Part shown: positions 1 to 7,406 of the stretch, piece after piece
How the letters are laid out: the number at the start of each line of letters is the position of its first letter
Position numbering within the stretch: the first letter of the stretch is position 1
DNA from: Acidobacteriaceae bacterium
Lineage (GTDB): Bacteria; Acidobacteriota; Terriglobia; Terriglobales; Acidobacteriaceae
NCBI GenBank assembly: GCA_003152195.1
Contig: PLZN01000495.1
Coordinates: forward strand, 1 to 34,445
DNA length: 34,445 nt
Direction: 5' to 3'
Notes under the pieces: generated by a model
Seen by the model: only the letters and a program-made list of their open reading frames with translations
The model's database searches: none
Told to the model about the DNA's origin: nothing
Program-made: the position numbers and the translations under genes

Positions 1-134
1 CCAATCGAGTTGATCGCCTGGTGGGCCGTTCTGGGTTGATTGCCGGTTCGCGTCCTGGCCGGGCCTCACGCTGCAAACGAATTGCTCGTAATTCTCACAG
101 AAGGGTGCCGTCCTTTTCCGGGTACCGCCAGCGG

Positions 135-962
135 TCAATCTCCTAGTTCCGCGCGAGCTCTCAGCCGCCCGCCGTTGCGGTTACGCGGATAATCCAGCAT
201 CAGCAGGGCCAGAATGTACCAGGGTTCCAGGAGATAGCGAGTAAAGAGACGGCGGGGCTCATTTGCCAGCCGGAAGATCCATTCCATCCCCAGCTGGCCC
301 GACCAACGTGGCGGCGTCGGCATTGATCCGGCAACATACTCGAGGGCCGCTCCGATCGACGAAAGAATTACATGCGCCTCCAACCGCGCAAAATTTTCCT
401 GCGTCCAAAATTCCTGCCGCGGTACGCCCATCCCCACCATCAACAGGTCGGGCCTGTAGGCATTAATGCGCTCCAGCAAGGCTTCATTTTCCGCGCTGCC
501 ATGGCGCACGTCAAAATATCCATCACATACTTCTATCTGCAGGGCCGGGTAGAGTTTGCGCAACTGCGCCATCCCCTTTTCCGCGCAGGCCTTGGATGAC
601 CCAAGATAGAAGACACGCCAACCTCTGTTGGCAGCCAGCTCCATCAGCGGACAAAGCCAATCTGCCAATGTCACACGTTGCTTGCGCTCCAGGGGATAGC
701 CGTAAAGGCGTCCCAGAGCCACCAGCGGCATACCGTCGATATGAATCCAGTGCACGCATGAATAAAACTCACGCAGTCGGGCATGCCTATGAAAGAGGTA
801 CAGGGTATGCAGGTTATGGTTGCTGATAATCCACTTTCGGCGCTCGCGAATCCCCTGCTCCACCAGCGCGTTCAATTGCTGTAACGACTTCGGTTGCAAC
901 GTCACTCCCAGAAAAGAAATCGTATCGGTTTCTTTAGCGGAGGTCGGACTTAAGGCTATCAT
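135..962 (-). CDS. WecG/TagA/CpsF-family glycosyltransferase
   Basis: 275 aa; family-typical motifs 'ISNHNLHTLY', 'WIHIDGMPLVALGRLYG', 'RVFYLGSS', 'MVGMGVPRQEFW', 'SIGAALEYVAGSMPTPPRW..GMEWIFRLANEPRRLFTRYL'. Confidence 0.93.
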   Translation of the reverse strand: MIALSPTSAKETDTISFLGVTLQPKSLQQLNALVEQGIRERRKWIISNHNLHTLYLFHRHARLREFYSCVHWIHIDGMPLVALGRLYGYPLERKQRVTLADWLCPLMELAANRGWRVFYLGSSKACAEKGMAQLRKLYPALQIEVCDGYFDVRHGSAENEALLERINAYRPDLLMVGMGVPRQEFWTQENFARLEAHVILSSIGAALEYVAGSMPTPPRWSGQLGMEWIFRLANEPRRLFTRYLLEPWYILALLMLDYPRNRNGGRLRARAELGD

Positions 963-1086
963 TCAAGGGTTCTCCTCATCAGTTGGAGAGGGTTCTCCAG
1001 TTGCCACTTACATCAAGGATGATGGAAGCCAGAGCAGCAGGTGCTTCAGACACTGAGGGTACGAACATGCGGGTCATTGACTATTC

Positions 1087-1125
1087 AATCTAGGCAAACG
1101 GTGACAGAACGCCCGTTGGAAATCA
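1087..1125. promoter_or_regulatory. Conserved non-coding motif (copy P) upstream of wecG-like gene / GT gene
   Basis: AATCTAGGCAAACGGTGACAGAACGCCCGTTGGAAATCA matches 35/39 with 7211..7249, inside otherwise diverged duplicated intergenic DNA. Confidence 0.5.
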
Positions 1126-1177
1126 TCAAAAATCAACCACGGTTTCGAGGAAAGCAAGGTACTTACGATGCACCCTG

Positions 1178-1322
1178 TTCTAAGTTGGAACGCACGTCTC
1201 CTGTTTCGGGTCAAATCGATTATCACTGGCACGTTACCGAAGCTTAGAGTCGTCTTAGAAGACGCACTTATCCACCAGATCCTAACTTGGAACCGATGTG
1301 TCCTGTTTTGGATCAACCCGAT
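1178..1322. repeat. Two diverged direct repeats of about 43 bp (1178..1220 and 1280..1322)
   Basis: TTCTAAGTTGGAACGCACGTCTCCTGTTTCGGGTCAAATCGAT vs TCCTAACTTGGAACCGATGTGTCCTGTTTTGGATCAACCCGAT; a third degraded relative lies at about 7282..7327. Confidence 0.6.
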
Positions 1323-1493
1323 GACCGTCAGCGCATGAATTCAGTTGGGGCGGTATTTGTAAGCTTAAGATAGCTATCCATGCGCTGGCAGTTGCAGTGA
1401 TCCGCCCTGCTTCCTCTGCGGGCTTATCCACACTTCAAGAAAAGCCGCACCTGGCCGCAATTAGCAGGATGCAGCAATCGGAGAAATGGCCTC

Positions 1494-2621
1494 ATGCCTA
1501 ACACCACCTATCATCTTCTGACCGAAGCCGAACCCTTTTCTGAATTCTATGGAGGTGCGATCTCACGCTGGGCCGGCAATGTACTCCGCAACGCATCGAA
1601 CTCCGTGGTTGTCTGTCCCTCCGCGGATGACACCTGGAAATTTGCGGCGGAATCCATCACCCTGCTTGATGGCTTGAAACGTTACAGGCGCTTCCGGGGA
1701 TACCTTTCACGATTGCCGTGGTCTTTTCATCGCTTGGTCATACAACGTATCTTCCGCCCTCTCCTTGAGCGCGTGCGGCCCGGGGACATCGTCTGGATTC
1801 ACAATCGGCCAGAGTTCGCCATCGCTCTCACTTCGTGCGTTCATCGCGCGGGAGGGCGCATCATTCTCCATATGCACAATACGCACCTGGTCGAAGGGCG
1901 CGAAAAGCTGATGCGGCAGGTTCGAGTGGATAGATTGGTCTTTGTGAGTGAGTTTCTGCTGGAACAGGCACGGCGGAAGTTTCCCTCGCTCGGCCCATCG
2001 TCTGTAATCTATAACGGCGCTGATGAAACGATTTTCTATCCTGCGGCAGGCGGGCAAAAGAATTCGCAGACGCCCACAGTCCTCTTCGCGGGGCGGCTGG
2101 TTGAAGACAAGGGTGTTCACGTTTTGCTTGGCGCTATGAAGCTTCTCAATGAACAGGACGTGCGGCTCCAGGCACGAATCGTCGGCTCCTCTGGCTTCGG
2201 AGTTGGCGAAGAAACGGACTACATCAGGCGCCTCAAAGCGAACTCGCCCGAAACCGTTAGGTTTTTTCCCTATCGCAGCGGCGCCGCCCTGGGTGATCTC
2301 TTCCGAGAGGCAGACATCTTTTGCTCACCCTCTGTCTGCGAGGAGGGCTTCGGCCTGGTGAACGTCGAGGCGCTTGCCTCGGCTGTGCCGGTCGTCAGCA
2401 CGTACAGCGGTGGTGTCAGGGAGATATTTACCGCCGGTGGGGGGATCTTGGTGGAGCGCGGATCTGTCGTTCAGCTTGCCGGTGCACTCCGGCGGCTCGC
2501 GCAGGATCCGGAGCTCCGGACGTGTCTTGGCCAGCAAGGCTACGCTGTATTTCGTGAGCGTTTTACCTGGTCTCTCGCACGCACGCACGTTCAAGAGATC
2601 GAGAAAATGCTCTCCGCGTGA
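1494..2621 (+). CDS. Glycosyltransferase family 4-like
   Basis: 375 aa; 'VLFAGRLVEDKGVHVLLGAM' and 'EEGFGLVNVEALASAVPVVSTYSGGVREIF' donor-binding motifs. Confidence 0.92.
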   Translation: MPNTTYHLLTEAEPFSEFYGGAISRWAGNVLRNASNSVVVCPSADDTWKFAAESITLLDGLKRYRRFRGYLSRLPWSFHRLVIQRIFRPLLERVRPGDIVWIHNRPEFAIALTSCVHRAGGRIILHMHNTHLVEGREKLMRQVRVDRLVFVSEFLLEQARRKFPSLGPSSVIYNGADETIFYPAAGGQKNSQTPTVLFAGRLVEDKGVHVLLGAMKLLNEQDVRLQARIVGSSGFGVGEETDYIRRLKANSPETVRFFPYRSGAALGDLFREADIFCSPSVCEEGFGLVNVEALASAVPVVSTYSGGVREIFTAGGGILVERGSVVQLAGALRRLAQDPELRTCLGQQGYAVFRERFTWSLARTHVQEIEKMLSA

Positions 2622-2629
2622 CGCATGGG

Positions 2630-3739
2630 TTACGCCTGGCTGTATATGGCATCGAGTGCTCGTGCGAGCAGCACTCGATTGTGGCGCTGCTCGATGCCGG
2701 CGATGGCGGCTTGGCTGAGCTGTTCGAGCTCGCCGGGAGCTGCGGCGAGGGCGCGCAGATGGGCGAGCGCCTGGTCGGTCATCGATTCATATGCCTCGTC
2801 AAGCATGTCCCAGTAATCGGGAGAGCGCGGTTCTTCAACGTGGCTCCAGCAGCCGCGATGGTCTCTGGGCAGGTGGACAAGGAAGCCGTTGGCGTTCGCC
2901 GCGGGAGCGGGGAAGACGAATTCAGGCAGGGCACAGACGTCGGTCGTGATGGCGGGGAGTCCACTGGCGAAGCCTTCAAGAACAGAAAAGCCGTAAGTGT
3001 CATGCAGCGTGGCAAGAAAATTGAGGTGACATGTGCCCATCAGCTCGAGGACCTGTTGGTTGTTCATTGCGCCATGGAAGCTGACGTTCGGTAGATCCAT
3101 GCTCTTCAGATCCGTTTGATACCGCGTCGGGTCTGGGTGGTCGGTATGGGACCCGGAGCAGATCATCTTGGAGGAGACAATGTTGATCTGCAAACGAAGC
3201 CCTTCGGCCAAGGCTTTCCTCGCCAGCCGTAGGGCGACGATTCCGCCTTTCCGGGAAAAGTTGTTGCCTACGAAGATGAGCCGGATGGTTGCACCCTTTT
3301 TAAGCGTGCGCGGAGTTGAGGCGCGAAGAGGGATAGCCGGTTGCAGCACATAAGCTTTGGCGAGGACCTTGTCCAGGCCGTCCCACCCGGCATTGATGCG
3401 CGTGAAGCTGGCCAGGGCCCAGGCGGACATGGCGACGATCGCCAGACAAGCAGGCGAGCAGAGCTGGCGGCGCAAATGGTCCCTAAGCGACTCGCTGGGT
3501 GGAAACATGCGGGGCAGGGCGGACTCGAACGTGACCACCCAGGGCTTGCGCAGGGCAACCGGTATGTTGTTGATGAAATGAGCTAGATCAAAGGATCGCA
3601 TGGGGGGATAGGCAGCGATGGCTTCCGCCGGCCTCCACAAGCGGCCGAGGTTGACGAAACGGGCTCGCTCGATCGAGTGCTGTGCTTGGGGTGGAACAGT
3701 GAAGTGAGAGCAGTAATGATTGCTAGTCAGAATTTGCAT
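2630..3739 (-). CDS. Glycosyltransferase (GT4-like); start probably internal Met of the 3835 ORF
   Basis: ORF 2630..3835; 'IRLIFVGNNFSRKGGIVALRLA' and 'DTYGFSVLEGFASGLPAITTDVCALPEFV'. The preceding about 32 aa look non-homologous; MQILTSNHYC is the likely start. Confidence 0.85.
   Translation of the reverse strand: MQILTSNHYCSHFTVPPQAQHSIERARFVNLGRLWRPAEAIAAYPPMRSFDLAHFINNIPVALRKPWVVTFESALPRMFPPSESLRDHLRRQLCSPACLAIVAMSAWALASFTRINAGWDGLDKVLAKAYVLQPAIPLRASTPRTLKKGATIRLIFVGNNFSRKGGIVALRLARKALAEGLRLQINIVSSKMICSGSHTDHPDPTRYQTDLKSMDLPNVSFHGAMNNQQVLELMGTCHLNFLATLHDTYGFSVLEGFASGLPAITTDVCALPEFVFPAPAANANGFLVHLPRDHRGCWSHVEEPRSPDYWDMLDEAYESMTDQALAHLRALAAAPGELEQLSQAAIAGIEQRHNRVLLARALDAIYSQA
2651..2679. 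terminator. Perfect 10-bp inverted repeat between convergent GT genes (possible terminator, no U-tract)
   Basis: ATCGAGTGCT - 9 nt - AGCACTCGAT at the extreme 3' end of the minus-strand GT gene, 30 nt after the plus-strand GT stop. Confidence 0.3.
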
Positions 3740-3892
3740 GGTTCTCTCTTGTTTGCCGTTCATCCGACGATAGGTAATCGTAACGGTTCGTCGCGGTTCT
3801 CCGAATAAGGCGTCAGCCCGATCCAGTACCAGCACTAGGTTTCCGACTGAAAACTCCAGTAACTATGCGAACTCCTGCAGATAAGACATTTC

Positions 3893-5380
3893 ATGAACCA
3901 GAGGTGTCCCATGTGTAGCAACGTGCGCCCCGTACTAACTCGCCGCCGTCTCTTCCAGGGAGCAGCGTCTCTGGCTGCGTCCGGTGTACTCTCGGGTTGC
4001 GGCTACCACGCGAACTACACTCCGCCCTCCGGCCCTCCCCTTCCCACACCCTCTGGTCCGATCGTCGAAGGCTCCCTCACCGTGACGACGGCCTCCACCG
4101 GCAACATTCCGTCGCGCTTCATGGGTTTGAGCTACGAGAAGGAGACGATGAGCTATTCTTACTTCCACGCCTCCAACCACAATCTCATCGCACTCTTTCG
4201 GCGCCTCGGTAACGGTGTTTTGCGGATCGGCGGTGGCTCTGTCGATCAAGTTCTATGGACACCGAATGCCAACGGCACGCACTCGCAAGTCACGGCCTCT
4301 AACATCAGGGCTCTCGCTGGCTTCCTGCAATCGACCGGTTGGCCGTGCCTCTACGGTGTCAACCTCGCTACCTCCACTCCCGCTCTGGCAGCCGCCGAAG
4401 TGGCTTTCGCAGTCTCGGCTCTAGGCTCCAATCTTCTCGGTATCGAGATCGGCAACGAGTCCGACGAGTACGGCGTAGCGGGCGGCTTTTTCGCCGGGAA
4501 CTGGACTTTCCAGGACTTCCTCACCCGCTGGGATTCCTTTCGCTCGGCTATCATCGAGGTTGCGCCCAACGTTCCGATCACAGGTCCGGCCACCGCCGGT
4601 GGCAACCACATCTCCACCTGGACCTTGGCCTTTGGCCAGGCAGCCACACCGAGTGAGATCACTCTCCTGACCCAGCACTACTATCGCGCCAGCGGAGGAA
4701 TTCCCACCTCCACCGCCTCCTTCCTCATCAGCCCTGACACCCAACTTACCGGGGAGCTCACAACGCTGAACCTGGGAGCCCAGCAACTGGGCATTCCCTA
4801 CCGCATAGGCGAATGCAACTCCTTTTCCAACGGCGGGGCTGCCGGCGTGAGTAACAGCTACGCTTCCTCGCTATGGGTCATCGACTTTCTCTTTTCCGCA
4901 GCTCTCGGCGGCTCCACCGGTGTAAACATGCATGGCGGCGGTAACGGTCAAGGCTATACTCCGATCGCCGACGACTCAGGTGGCGTCATCGAAGCGCGCC
5001 CCGAGTACTACGGTCTGCTCCTCTTCACGCTGGCTGGTCCAGGCACCTTGCTCGAGACACAACTGTCGGCCGGAACCGTCGACGCCACGGCCTATGCCGT
5101 CAGGACCGCGAGCGCAGGCTTGAGCGTGATTCTCGTCAACAAAGACACGATCCAAAATCTAATCCTCACCATCCGGACGAACCAGATCATCCAGACAGCA
5201 ACCCTGATAACGATGACGGGACCGAGCCTGGCTGCCACCTCCGGAGTCACCATCCAGGGCGCCACCGTGGAAAAGGACGGCAGCTTTGCCCCGGCAAGCC
5301 CCGACACACTGACCCCTTCGGGAACGCAGGTGACTTGCTACATCCCGGCACTCAGCGCTGGACTTATCAGCATCACGTAA
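3893..5380 (+). CDS. GH79-like (beta-glucuronidase/heparanase-type) glycoside hydrolase, Tat-dependent lipoprotein
   Basis: N-term 'TRRRLFQGAASLAASGVLSGC' (twin-Arg plus lipobox-like Cys); 'RFMGLSYEKE', 'VLRIGGGS', 'LGIEIGNESDEYG' (acid/base region), 'YRIGECNSFSNGG' (nucleophile region), C-terminal beta-domain. Confidence 0.82.
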   Translation: MNQRCPMCSNVRPVLTRRRLFQGAASLAASGVLSGCGYHANYTPPSGPPLPTPSGPIVEGSLTVTTASTGNIPSRFMGLSYEKETMSYSYFHASNHNLIALFRRLGNGVLRIGGGSVDQVLWTPNANGTHSQVTASNIRALAGFLQSTGWPCLYGVNLATSTPALAAAEVAFAVSALGSNLLGIEIGNESDEYGVAGGFFAGNWTFQDFLTRWDSFRSAIIEVAPNVPITGPATAGGNHISTWTLAFGQAATPSEITLLTQHYYRASGGIPTSTASFLISPDTQLTGELTTLNLGAQQLGIPYRIGECNSFSNGGAAGVSNSYASSLWVIDFLFSAALGGSTGVNMHGGGNGQGYTPIADDSGGVIEARPEYYGLLLFTLAGPGTLLETQLSAGTVDATAYAVRTASAGLSVILVNKDTIQNLILTIRTNQIIQTATLITMTGPSLAATSGVTIQGATVEKDGSFAPASPDTLTPSGTQVTCYIPALSAGLISIT

Positions 5381-5389
5381 CCCATAGCG

Positions 5390-5421
5390 CCTGTTTTGCA
5401 AGGAATCAATAACTCAGGAGA
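5390..5421 (-). mobile_element. Solo terminal remnant of the MITE-like family (end abuts CTAG at 5422..5425)
   Basis: Reverse complement TCTCCTGAGTTATTGATTCCTTGCAAAACAGG matches the left end of the 27062 element TCTCCTGAGTCATTGATTTCTTGCAAGAAAG over about 30 nt. Confidence 0.65.
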
Positions 5422-6888
5422 CTAGATGCCCTTCATCGCGAAAAACAAAGTGTGAAGAAGAATCGCGAGATCGAGAAAGATCCCGCGATTCTCGACATAG
5501 TACAGGTCATACTCAATCGCGTCATTGATCCTGAACCTACGGTCGCCGCTGAGTTGCCAGAGGCCGGTCAGACCTTGCGGAACGGAGAGCCTGCGACGCT
5601 CCAGCGGGGTATAGGCTTCTGTTACATACGGCATCTCCGGACGAGGTCCGACCAGAGACATGTCTCCCGTGAGCACGTTCAGGAGCTGAGGAAGCTCATC
5701 CATACTCGTTTTTCTTAGAAATCTTCCCGCCGGTGTGACGCGATTGTCCCTGGAGCTTTCAGGAGACCGCCCATATTTTGGAGTGCCTGCATACATGCTC
5801 CGGAACTTGAACATGACGAATAGCTTCCCGGATTGTCCCGTCCGCTCCTGGCGAAAGAAAATTGGTCCCTCGGAAGTCGCTTTGACCATAACGGCGGCGA
5901 CCAGCCACATGGGTAGCGTTAGAAGAATGAGGAGACAAGACAACAGCAGGTCAGTGAGCCGCTTGAAGGCAATGTAAGCGAGCGGGTGCTCACCATCTGC
6001 ATCGAACGTGGTGACGATCAGACCATCAATCATTTGCACTGATGTGCAGCGCTCCGCAACATAGGGGTGTCCTGCGCCCAGCAGAGAAACGCTGACCCCG
6101 GCTTCTGCGGCTAAAGCCATAAGTTCATTCATGCGCGGCTGCGAGGCCGTAGGGGTGACGAAGATCTCCTGCACGTCGAGAGACCGCAGAAGAGATCGCG
6201 AAAGCGGTTCGGAAATAACCGGCGCGTGGTCTTTAAGGCTGTAATCATGGCTATAGATGACGCGGCGATTATCAAAGCCGCTTTCATCCAGAAATCCTAC
6301 CGGAATCCGGCCCAGGTCGGGGCAGTGCAGCAGGTAAGAAAAAAGACGCCGGGTCTCGCGATTTGTGCCGCAGATGAGCACCCTCCGCTTGTGAGCCGTA
6401 AGGGACCTCCAATGCCGGATGAGTTTGCTCGTCGTGTGCTTCTGAATGACCAGCAGGAGCGTTGCCAGGACCCAGAAATCCGCCAGCAGCAAGCGCGGCA
6501 TATCCGACTTGGTGAAGTAAGTGCCTACAGAGAGAAGAGTCAGGCTGTAAACAGAAACGCTTAGGATCTGTGCCGTGTCTGCGACCCGCAGCAGAGTGTC
6601 GCGTTGGGAGTAGAGGTGGTGCGCCCGCGCGAGAATAACAAAAGCCAGCCCATACTGGAGGAAAAGTTCTGCCCAAAGCAGCCAGGCACCGCGCCCGTCC
6701 AGCGGTCTATGCACCTCATAGAGCAGGATGCCGGCGACGCATGCGATGGCGATGCAACAGAAATCGAACACCACAGGAATCGCCACTCCCACGGCACACT
6801 GCAGGATCATGAAAGGTCGAGCCGGGGCTGAGGGAGAGTGGAACCCCCCAATCTGCTCCGGAGCCGGGAAAGGAAAGTCGGTCGCCAT
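5422..6888 (-). CDS. Undecaprenyl-phosphate sugar phosphotransferase (WcaJ/WbaP-type polyprenyl glycosylphosphotransferase)
   Basis: 488 aa; N-terminal TM segments, 'KRLTDLLLSCLLILLTLPMWLVAAVMVKATSEGPIFFRQERTGQSGKLFVMFKFRSM', 'RKTSMDELPQLLNVLTGDMSLVGPRPE'. Confidence 0.95.
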   Translation of the reverse strand: MATDFPFPAPEQIGGFHSPSAPARPFMILQCAVGVAIPVVFDFCCIAIACVAGILLYEVHRPLDGRGAWLLWAELFLQYGLAFVILARAHHLYSQRDTLLRVADTAQILSVSVYSLTLLSVGTYFTKSDMPRLLLADFWVLATLLLVIQKHTTSKLIRHWRSLTAHKRRVLICGTNRETRRLFSYLLHCPDLGRIPVGFLDESGFDNRRVIYSHDYSLKDHAPVISEPLSRSLLRSLDVQEIFVTPTASQPRMNELMALAAEAGVSVSLLGAGHPYVAERCTSVQMIDGLIVTTFDADGEHPLAYIAFKRLTDLLLSCLLILLTLPMWLVAAVMVKATSEGPIFFRQERTGQSGKLFVMFKFRSMYAGTPKYGRSPESSRDNRVTPAGRFLRKTSMDELPQLLNVLTGDMSLVGPRPEMPYVTEAYTPLERRRLSVPQGLTGLWQLSGDRRFRINDAIEYDLYYVENRGIFLDLAILLHTLFFAMKGI

Positions 6889-6906
6889 GAACTGCCACCT
6901 GTGCTT

Positions 6907-7036
6907 TTAATAGATTTCGAGCAACTTCCCGCTTGCGCGTGGGGCTCTGAGCTTCCCGCCGTTGCGGTTGCGCGGATAATTCAGCGTGAGCAGGACCAGA
7001 ATGTGCCAAGACTCAACGAGATACTGACTCGGGCAT
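6907..7036 (-). pseudogene. Internally deleted relic of a second wecG-like gene
   Basis: Reverse strand encodes QYLVESWHILVLLTLNYPRNRNGGKLRAPRASGKLLEIY*, matching RYLLEPWYILALLMLDYPRNRNGGRLRARAELGD* of the intact gene. A CAT at 7034..7036 aligns with the intact start region, and most of the gene is missing out of frame. Confidence 0.85.
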
Positions 7037-7335
7037 GATCAGGGTTGATGTAACTTAAAATGTCGCACTCAGCGTGGCCGTGTGAGCATGAGATCATCCC
7101 TATAAGTTGGAGGGATTAATTTATTGTCTCTTGCATCCAGACCAATCGAAGCCAAAGCAGTAGGTGCTTCAAAAAGTGTCTATGCGAGCACATTATTTGC
7201 TTTGTTACTAAATCTAGGCAAACGTTGACAGAATGCCCGACGGAAATCAACCTCAGTTTTAGGGAAATAATGGACTAATAATGAGTAGTGTTCCAATTTA
7301 GGGCGGCAGGCGTCCGGTTTTAAGTCACCTTGATT
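7037..7335. repeat. Diverged duplicate of the 963..1250 intergenic/promoter region
   Basis: Shared blocks: GAAGCCA[GA]AGCAG[CT]AGGTGCTTCA and AATCTAGGCAAACG[GT]TGACAGAA[CT]GCCCG[..]GGAAATCA, in the same order and orientation. Confidence 0.8.
7211..7249. promoter_or_regulatory. Conserved non-coding motif (copy Q) between sugar transferase and flippase genes
   Basis: AATCTAGGCAAACGTTGACAGAATGCCCGACGGAAATCA; 35/39 with 1087..1125. Confidence 0.5.
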
Positions 7336-7406
7336 ACCATGGACTAAGTTGCGAACAATTCGGGTCGTGCCCGAACGACATACTTATCAATCAAGATCTA
7401 GTAACG

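Noticed and set aside
1226-1400. Possible sigma-54 promoter (TGGCAC-like sequence near 1227 and TGGCAGTTGCA near 1386)
   Set aside because: Neither shows the required GG-N10-GC spacing with a TTGC -12 element.
1424-1432. TTATCCACA, a perfect E. coli-type DnaA box, plus a near match TTATCCACC at 1269
   Set aside because: Only one exact 9-mer and one partial in 34 kb, with no origin-like context (no dnaA/dnaN, no AT-rich unwinding region); compatible with chance.
4339-4786. Long antisense/overlapping ORFs in the track (e.g. 4351..4662 -, 4421..4786 -, 12220..12837 -, 14488..15252 -)
   Set aside because: They lie wholly within high-confidence genes, are low-complexity or composition-driven, and show no recognisable family; typical GC-rich spurious ORFs.
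6838-7038. Plus-strand ORF 6838..7038 and minus-strand ORF 6716..7009
   Set aside because: Out-of-frame readings across the sugar-transferase 5' end and the wecG relic; the meaningful frame is the relic tail ending in EIY* at 6907.
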